Below, piece after piece: positions 56,515-64,000 of a DNA stretch of 64,000 bases. The notes under the pieces were generated by a model that was not told the origin of the DNA, made no database searches, and saw only the letters and a program-made list of their open reading frames with translations. This DNA is from Amblyomma americanum. Its lineage: Eukaryota; Arthropoda; Arachnida; Ixodida; Ixodidae. The stretch is taken from assembly GCF_052857255.1 (NCBI RefSeq), contig NC_135500.1, forward strand, positions 159,395,189 through 159,459,188. The letters run 5' to 3'. Within the stretch, counting starts at the first letter, position 1. Each line of letters opens with the position of its first letter. Position numbers and translations under genes: made by a program.

Positions 56515-56976
56515 TTAGTTTTGGGCGTTCTCACGATGACAGAAAGCAGGTGAAACAACAAATGTGGCAATCGATAGCAAAAATTTTTGAGAGAAACAAG
56601 ATCCCTCAGTACGCATGATTCTTGCAAATTCGCCGCGCAGAACGCTGACCTTCCTCTTCATCGTTTCTTTTGCTTCGCCCAGCCCCGCCTGGTCGTAATT
56701 TTTGGCTCGAGTTCTTTTACGGCTAATTGCCACATCTGCTAAATGCAAAAACGAGTGCTTTATTATGGCTACTTCGTTGACCCCGCAGGCTTTAGCTTGT
56801 CCGAAAATGCAGCACGGCTGGAATCCCAGAATTAGCAATAGAAGAAAAAAGGCAAGTGTTTTCTGGTGAAAAGCACTATAAGAACACAACGCTAACCTTT
56901 CCGGCCGCAGGTCATACCCCAACTTATGGCGGAAACTTTTTCTTTGCCGTAGCAGAGCCAAGTGCTGCTGTTTCAC
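56515..56976 (-). CDS. Candidate secreted-protein exon with signal-peptide-like segment
   Basis: The longest protein-like minus-strand ORF outside the LINEs (153 codons, opened only by a GTG). From about residue 38 it reads KTLAFFLLLLILGF then QPCCIFGQAKACG, which looks like a signal peptide with a plausible cut after IFG. It continues as a charged mature region (VAISRKRTRAKNYDQAGLGE, AKETMKRKVSVLRGEF). A splice acceptor (gtgcttttcaccag) lies directly before the KTLAFF codons, and an AAG|GTCAGC donor-like site lies within the charged region, so a real exon would be shorter than the ORF. No ATG precedes the hydrophobic core in frame. Ticks encode many secreted saliva proteins, but I recognise no family here. 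Confidence 0.35.
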   Translation of the reverse strand: MKQQHLALLRQRKSFRHKLGYDLRPERLALCSYSAFHQKTLAFFLLLLILGFQPCCIFGQAKACGVNEVAIIKHSFLHLADVAISRKRTRAKNYDQAGLGEAKETMKRKVSVLRGEFARIMRTEGSCFSQKFLLSIATFVVSPAFCHRENAQN

Positions 56977-57685
56977 GCTGAAAAAGGTCTGTTTTCTCCT
57001 TTAATTACGTCAAAACAATTACTGTAAAAACATGATCAGCAGAAAGCTTTTCCTAGTAACCTGCTTATTTCATTAGCAGTCTTTTTTTCTCCTCTGCAGC
57101 TGAAGAAAACTAAGAACTCAGCTGGCATAACTTGGTTAAAATGTATTGAGTTAATTATGCTTGAGAAGATATAGTGCTATGTAAAAATTTTTAACGTCAA
57201 CAGTTTTCGTACCAACCCAAGCACGATGTCAGCAAAAGCACTCGTCGCTTCGACTCTTCAAAGCCATAACCGGATAAGAAATTTTCCGGCTCTGGTGGCA
57301 GGGCTTTGTACCAACAGACGAAGCACTGCATACGACACGGAGCTACTAACTGAGAAAAAATTCAGCAACAGAAGCCTAATGCACATATACTAAACAGGTA
57401 CATACGCCCGGTATTTCTATATCTGCCTAACATTCGAAAAGTGTTAAAGTAAATCCAACTCTTTTTCATATTTTTAGTAATCAAATAGTGCTGGAGCTTC
57501 CAGTACTAGTAATACTGTACAAACTTTTGCGAAAAATACTGTAGCACCACCTAATTTATTACGCATTTGGCTTGCAATATTATAGCGAAAAACTTCCACC
57601 GTTAATTCTTTAATAAAGCGGTAATACGGGTTCATTAGCTAAGTTGCTAACGTCAGTAATGCCGCATTCTTCGCCTCCCCTCCCG
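56977..57685. other. Unassigned AT-rich DNA
   Basis: No ORF of 60 codons, no repeat recognised. Confidence 0.5.
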
Positions 57686-57699
57686 CCCCCCCCCCCCCC
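57686..57699. repeat. C14 homopolymer
   Basis: Fourteen C residues flanked by further C-rich runs (cctcccctcccg before, cttccccc after). Confidence 0.95.
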
Positions 57700-60600
57700 A
57701 TCTTCCCCCGTTATGCCAAAAAACATTTTGCTCACTGCTTTCCCGGTTGATTTTTGCAGTAGACTAGTTAGACCTCTATGAAGTAGCGCACCGTACCCAT
57801 TATGACAACAGGAGACCTCCTCACCATCTCAGAATTCGCAGCTGCAAGTGTTCCTAGAGTTTCTTCACAGCTGACTCTACTGTAAGATAAACTCCAATTA
57901 CTCCTTGAAAAGTATGTGCTGCTGCGGACAAAAGTGCCAAAGGCACACTGCTGCTGGCTCGAATGCAAGACGAGTGACCCTCTCGCAGGAGGAGGGTAAA
58001 AAATATATCGCCGCTGGAAATACGCTTTTTGCTAACTATGGCAAACCCTGGGCACTTCCGTTCCCGATAGAAAATCAACGTGTAAAACATAATTTCGAAG
58101 AATGTTTACATAAACCTCCAAGAAACATAAAAATAGACAGAGTAGATATCTCTGCCCTTGAACTGTGCACGTCAAGAAGAGTCGATTTGTTTTATTTTCG
58201 TATTGTTTCAATACGCGCACAGCCGTACGGACAGTATTGAGGGGAGCAGATCAATAACTGCTATAAACATAACAGATCAAGAGGGAATGCAGCAATGCAT
58301 TGCAACCAGACATATGGCTGTCTCGGATGAAGATAGGATCAATTATAAGAATTGTGGTTCTGCAAGGATAAATTCTTTTAAGAAAGAGAAAAAATCAAAC
58401 CAACAACAGCAAAGCCAAAAGAGCGCATACATATGACAATAAAATCGAAATGAACTTAGGCCATGAAGAAAAAAGCATACACTGGGGTCTTTTCGAAACT
58501 CAAGGAGCCGTCAGTGAATTCTGATCCTACTGGGATCATATTGCTAAGATGAAAGAATTTAGCCGACCAGTGGTCTCGGAAAGTTGAAAGCCCAATTTAA
58601 GTGGTTAATCAGAGCGGGAGGAAGTATTTAAGGGCCGTTCATGAAACTCACAATAATGATATAGAGAAACAGAAATTAAGCGATGAGACCGGGGTGGGAG
58701 TTTATTCTTTTTTTTCGAAGTCCAGCCTCTCTCCTTGGCCGTGCACGTTTTCCACCGATGAACGAGCTGCCGCTGACCACCTCTGTAGTAGAACTGATTT
58801 TCATAGTTCAAGAAAAGTTCAAGGAAAATGTTGCTCTGTCTCTCTTAATCACTTTTTCGTTTCTTCGGCCAGGATACGCCTTCCGCTAAGTGGCCTCTTC
58901 ATTCGTGGAAAAAGGAAGAGGCCTTGGTCACCAGTGCAGGGGAAAATGAGGGATGGGGCAAAATCTCGCCGCCTAAGAAATCCGCATGTCCCATCGTCAC
59001 CTGTGGTCACTGAGCCCGTGCATTGCTGTGAAACCTTGATAGCATCTCGCAACTTGCTGATAACCTCGAAGTGTTACCTGCCTGTGATGGTTTGGTCTTT
59101 TTGGCTCTAATCTTTTGGAAGAGCGCTGTGGCAGCCCCAAAACACTCTGAGCACTTGCCTGATGACGGAAAGTCTCGGCCTTTTTTTTGGCCCTTATGAG
59201 TTCACATGCCTAATAAGCGGGTACTCCTAGAGGTAACCTCTGAGAGATCACTATTTCCGGTATCACTTACTAGGCACTGTTAACGTGCATACTGGTGAGC
59301 GCGGGATCTTCTATATCATAAGTCACCTTCTCGTAGCCAAACAAATCGATGGCCGCAGTGGCCGACATATCAAACATGCTTCCTGCGCCGACTCTGTGCG
59401 AAGTACGTGCGACTGCCCACTTGCACAGACGGCTATGGATTTTTTTAGATGTCCCTGCGATGTTGCGAGGATAGCAAAGAAAGGTTCTCCTCTTCTGGGC
59501 CGAATACATAAAGTTCCACTGTAGTATAATAATGATGCTTGCATGCTTTGTAATAGCTTTCTGAAATTAAAAAAAAAACAAGTGGGCAAAAAGAGAAAGT
59601 CCATTCAAACCATAGATCAAGGACAAGGTTATGACAATATAAATGTATGCATACTGTAAATTATTTGCTAGAGACGCCTATAGAGCTGCAGAGTTGGTGA
59701 GTCTTCGGTGCAAACTAGTGGCAAACACCTAACGCGACCGGTGCCTCTACTCAGTCGGCTTTATCTCAGAAGCCCTTGTGGCGGAAGTCAGTAAGGCGCT
59801 TTACGGACGTCCACAACCATGGAGGAACTTTTTCTGCGGTTGGTAAACAAAGTCGCGCGGGGACGCCTACGCAGGGGTGTTTGAGTTTCGTGTGAAGGGT
59901 GAGCTGGGAGAACCTTGGAGGGCAAAACAATGGCATATATGATTTCACACCATACTCCGATAAAGTTGCTGCTGGAATGGAGAAACTTTCAGCCTTTAAA
60001 CAAGTATATGTTCGCTCGGCAGAATGTTTTGGCGGTGTTTTCTTTCCCCCTTAGTGCCCAGGGCATTGAACACTCAAGCTCTAAGGAAAAGGAAGAAGGT
60101 AACAGTTGACTCTTCTTACTTTCAAATATTTGAAGCTGCTTCATAAATTTGGGAAACAAGATGCGTGGAGACAGGAATATATTTAGGAGCATGATATAAT
60201 ATAAAGCCAACCAATTTTTGCATGTCAGTGCCGGTACCACGCGTGCGACCAGCGCTCACTCCTTATGCAAACTAAAATAATAAAATTACGGAGCGGCACG
60301 CAAACATCAGGTGGTCTGGTAGTTTAAACGCTGCGCCAGGCTTAAATGATCTTTATCACCCTATCTTCAATAGCTTGAGCAATAACAAGGATAACATAAA
60401 AGGAAAGAAAGGTAACTAATACAGCATACAGGAAGCACAAAAAGCGAATATTTTATACGCTGCGCATACTTTTTAGTTATCGTCAGAAACTTTCTCAGGC
60501 AAGTAGAAACTTCTTAAACGGGATTTCCTGAATCCTTAAAATTATTATTGCTGGAATTAACTGCGTACACAACAGCAAACCCCATCTTTAAACCATTTTC

Positions 60601-61384
60601 CCTAGTACTTCATAACTTCCACTGCATAATCTGCTGCATTTGTTTTTGAGAGCCTGTTGCTATTCTTGGGCGCTAGCGAATCGCCGGGAACGTAAGTGGA
60701 GTTCTGTTCCATACATATAAGCACCGGCGATAGTTTGCGCAATAGCAGCAAAACCTATTAAAGGTAGTTGCAGTTATGTTACAGACATTTTTTGATTACT
60801 ATATATTTTGAATAAATGCGTAGAACACGATGGTATATTGTATTCTAATCTTTGTCACGTGAAGTGTCAAATTTAACCAACTTTTGTGTTACCTTTAAGC
60901 GATAATAGTAAAGTACGAGGTACTTAGTAACCTAGTTTGTATTGTGCTGCCAGCTCATGAATGAGAAGAAAGGTTTTTTATAGTTTTCACACATGTCATT
61001 CGATGAAAGCAGGTTCCAGAGCAGTTTCAGTAAGCACTACTCGGAGTGTGAATAACGAAAATGTTTTCCCGGGCGTCATCACTGCTGCTTCTTCTCATAA
61101 AAGCCTGGTAAGTTTCTCCAGTTTCAGATTTTCACAGTACCTCCATAGTATAGAAAAATATTGGCAGTCGCTTAGCTCGGCTATGCCAGAATATACGTAG
61201 CGAGAGGTACGTTTCCCTGGCGGAGCTTGTTGTGGTCACTGTATGTTTAGCAATGAGAGACATTGGGTACACACATCTTTTATTCATTTTGCTTGACAGA
61301 GACGAAGACTGCCCGATGACCTGTGAAGTAGCATGTAGCGGTCTCAATTTTGTCGATACAGTATTTCGACTTGGCAGAGCATCT
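57700..61384. other. Unassigned DNA
   Basis: ORFs up to 169 codons (58601-59110, +) occur, but the antisense strand is open over the same bases (58605-58811, 58849-59052) and no motif is seen. The string cttactaggca near 59268 also occurs near 6028. No gene called. Confidence 0.4.
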
Positions 61385-61873
61385 TTAGTCTACAAGCTCT
61401 ATAGTAGCTCCCCATTGTGAAGTCTGGACGTGAGGGTTCGAAGCTAAATTAAAGTGAAACTTTTTTTTCATACACTGACTAAGAGAATCCTGTTTCCTGT
61501 TGAAATGACCCACAGTCACACACAACTCTGAAACCGTGCCGTAGGCTGGTATACACGTGGCAACCACATCAATGGTCTGCTTGACAAATGTCCTCGGTGC
61601 CACGTAGACTCTTTGGATGATAATGCTGCTTTCCAGAAGCCGTACACGGCAGGCTTCATAATTATTTACCGTAAGCGAAGGGATATATCTGACAGCGGTG
61701 ATACCTTGTGTCACGAACAAACTTCAGTGTTCTTATTTGGTTCAAACCAACTGCCAGGCGGCAGCCCCAGGATCGGAAGAGTTAATGTTCTCTTGTCTAT
61801 ACCGCCGTTTAGCAGCGGTTGGACTCTCGTTCTCTGCATGCATGTCAAACGTTGTGATACAGACACCCACTAG
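61385..61873. other. Two antisense protein-like ORFs, unrecognised
   Basis: The plus frame is open from 61532 to 61873 and reads GNHINGLLDKCPRCHVDSLD and then KPYTAGFIIIYRKRRDI; the CPRC and His would fit half of a zinc-binding site. The minus frame (61385-61720, 111 codons) reads VYVAPRTFVKQTIDVVATCI. At most one can be real, and neither matches a family I know. Confidence 0.22.
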
Positions 61874-61894
61874 GTCTCTGCCTTTTGTACGCAA

Positions 61895-62205
61895 TCCTGC
61901 GCATGCGACGCGGGGTTCGGGTGATAGAGCGGCGTGCGGCGATGCGGCGACGAAGAACGTGACCCAGCTGTGGGGCCTATCTGGTTACCATGGTATCGGC
62001 GCATGCACACAACTGCTCATCCGCGTGACATCACGCTCGGCTTTGACGGTGGAGCGGGCGCGCGGCCGCAGCGACGGCGAAGCGCACGCCGCACTTTGCT
62101 CCTCCTCGGTTGCCGTGGTAACGAAGCATGCGCCCAACTTCCCTCTCTCATGTACCGCGAAATGCTCGACTGGTAGCCCAGTGTAGCTCTCGCTACAAAA
62201 CCTTT
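61895..62205 (-). mobile_element. GC-rich interspersed element, relative of the 20.4 kb copy, inverted
   Basis: Very CpG-rich DNA ending on the right in gtagctctcgctac (62183-62196), the reverse complement of the left terminus of the 20.4 kb element (gtagcgatagctac) with one change. Internally it has tgcgcatg/gcgcatgc, a TGACATCA site (CRE variant, near 62026) and agcgacggcg..cgcacgccgc as in the 20.4 kb copy. The other end is not identified. ORFs of 162 and 80 codons across it are Arg/Ala-rich by base composition. Confidence 0.45.
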
Positions 62206-64000
62206 GAGCTGCATGTTCACCGGTAGTGACCTACTGAGCTTGCATATGCACCGGTGAGCAACAGCAGACAACCTTTATGAGGTTGATATCGCTGCTGGGC
62301 TGCCAGCTAATAAATAGTAATACATTTAGGCTGCGAAAAAATGTTGGAGTGTCCAAGACGAACAAAAATGGTGCATAAAGTAGGCATTAACCGCCACCTC
62401 CCATGCAACATGTCAAGAAAAAGCTAATGCTCATGCTCTATACTTTTGAGGAACCATGCGCTATGTGAGAGTGCCAAGAATGCTAAGTCCCGCTTATGCA
62501 CCCACTGATTTGTGCATTTTCACAAAGAGAACTAATTGCTTCATTGCGCGGAGAAGTATAGGGTCAAAGAGAGCCTAGACGGCATTTCACATACAATAAA
62601 GATTTTTTTTCATGTCTTTCTGAATGAAACGGAGGGTTGTTTTTTTTCAACCTTTTTTTCCGAGCAGCCATTGCGCTTAGGTGACATAGTTGACGCACTT
62701 TTATTAGCAACCTGAACGAACGCGCGGGTATGGAAATTGTGCTCAAAGTAGTATTCTGCTGCTGCTAGTTCACGGGCCACAAATTTAACCAAATTGTTAT
62801 GGAAAACTTACAGCCGTCAACTAAGTGCTAATAAACGCCCAGTGCCATAACGCAGCCTGTACAGTCACTGTTTTTCATTAACCATAAGAATATACTTTTT
62901 TTGTCATGAGGAAGATCCGCAATGTTAGTCTTCACCGCAATTTCTACGATGCAAGGCAAGTTAACTAAACATCTTGAGAACGTGGTCAGAAATTTTCAAT
63001 CGTTAAAAACGATGATATAATAAGCGCCCAAATCGTTCCTCAGAAAAATTCGCAGGAAGAATAAAAACTCCGATCGAAGAAGTTAAGTCTAATGGCTGGG
63101 AGGCGTTTTCAATTCAAAATTAATTCGGAGATATAGTCGCTTTATGACTTGGATGAACACTTATACAATAGTTGCAGTGCCCTTGCTGAAGCCATGCACT
63201 GGCGCTGAACACTGACAGCCCTTCTATGAAAATGTCCGCTCTATTAGAATGATCTCATGCAATTTCACTACCTTCCGTTCCCGACGCAGAGAGTGGAGAA
63301 CGCGTGATATGCCTTTGCTGCTTATTTGTTAAATGTATTGGTAGGGGCACTGGTAAAGATGCATCATATTTTGATGCTTTTTCCGAAAACAACTGGAACG
63401 ATCCTGCTTGGTGCTCAATGTACTTGACAGATTTTGGATTCGCTTCGACATTTGTGTGAAGTTCTTTCGACATTTAAAAAGTATTTATGGATAGTGCATG
63501 TGACACATCAACATATTTCAGGCTTTCATATTATTTTTTTATCAACTCTGTGTTATTCGTGAGGAAGTGTGCAATATCTCAGTCTCGATCAAGATAGTAA
63601 TCATATCAAAGATGCTAAGAATTTTGAGGTTTCAATTTACTAAAGAAATTGCCATTTTGCTACTTACAATTGTTCTCCCAGATTGCAGTTGACAATTGCG
63701 TTTCTGTCGACACACACCGGAGTGTTTTAAAATTACAGATATCCTTGCCTAAGCACGGTAACTTTATTGCAAGTTGTGTGCTTGTTGTGGATAAACGATT
63801 ATCCGACATCCTGAGCTGGCACAACCTAAATTTGATCACGTCCATATTTCTAAAATCTGTTCCTCAATAAATTCAAATCAGAAAAGGAGACTCCATTCAA
63901 CAGTTGATCTGCTAGAAAAGGCTTGAAAAAAATTTATTCACTTACAGCGGGCAATATCACTTACTCAAATAATATTGTTCTAACTTGTTTTTGTTCTAGT
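62206..64000. other. Unassigned AT-rich DNA to window end
   Basis: Short ORFs only (at most 73 codons), several antisense to each other. No repeat recognised. Confidence 0.5.

Noticed and set aside
61698..62186. 162-codon plus-strand ORF
   Set aside because: The Arg/Ala/Ser-rich second half lies in the GC-rich interspersed element, where few stops are expected.
1..64000. Endogenous viral element, CRISPR array, bacterial insertion or toxin-antitoxin system
   Set aside because: No viral polymerase, capsid or nucleoprotein motifs, no regularly spaced identical repeats, and no prokaryotic gene spacing were seen on either strand. The only polymerase motifs are those of LINEs.

Overview
This window reads as eukaryotic intergenic or intronic DNA from an arthropod, most probably a hard tick (metastriate Ixodidae). 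No bacterial operons, ribosome-binding-site spaced genes or CRISPR arrays are present. Open reading frames are short and scattered, and recognisable content is almost entirely transposable elements. The tick assignment rests on a tRNA-derived SINE resembling the tick 'Ruka' family (four copies), RTE-type LINEs whose endonuclease resembles proteins often named 'craniofacial development protein 2-like' in tick annotations, and GC-rich CpG/CRE-bearing interspersed repeats. Family names are from memory and were not checked by search.

Layout. 1-10 kb: dispersed repeats, a decayed LINE C-terminal fragment (4.4-5.0 kb), an Arg/Ala-rich decayed ORF (5.1 kb) and a SINE (8.6 kb). 10-22 kb: a GC-rich element with five CACGTG sites (10.2 kb), two SINEs (16.05 and 17.9 kb), a long foldback element of about 667 bp (16.8-17.4 kb), a small reverse-transcriptase fragment (19.7 kb), a GC-rich element with duplicated CRE palindromes (20.4-20.95 kb) and a poly(A)-tailed SINE (21.1 kb). 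22-37 kb: mostly unique AT-rich DNA, with a candidate host exon (22.3 kb), a hairpin element (25.2 kb), a ruined LINE (25.4-26.95 kb) with a SINE against its tail, a decayed LINE 3' end (30.6 kb) and a small foldback (33.6 kb).

37.7-41.4 kb is the best-preserved part. It holds a 5'-truncated RTE LINE on the minus strand with endonuclease and reverse transcriptase, one in-frame TGA, a (TGA)9 tail and a 9-11 bp target-site duplication, next to a GC-rich nested inverted repeat. 41.4-64 kb: SINE copies at 43.4 and 50.7 kb, tRNA-like repeat fragments at 55-56 kb, a candidate signal-peptide exon (56.5-57.0 kb), and an inverted relative of the GC-rich element at 61.9-62.2 kb.

The genes do not work together as a system. 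The LINE-encoded endonuclease/RT is the plausible type of machinery for mobilising SINEs, but no LINE here is intact. I found no convincing undescribed multi-gene system. The interesting material is repeat structure, repeat-borne regulatory motifs, and a few exon-like ORFs whose host-gene status is unproven.
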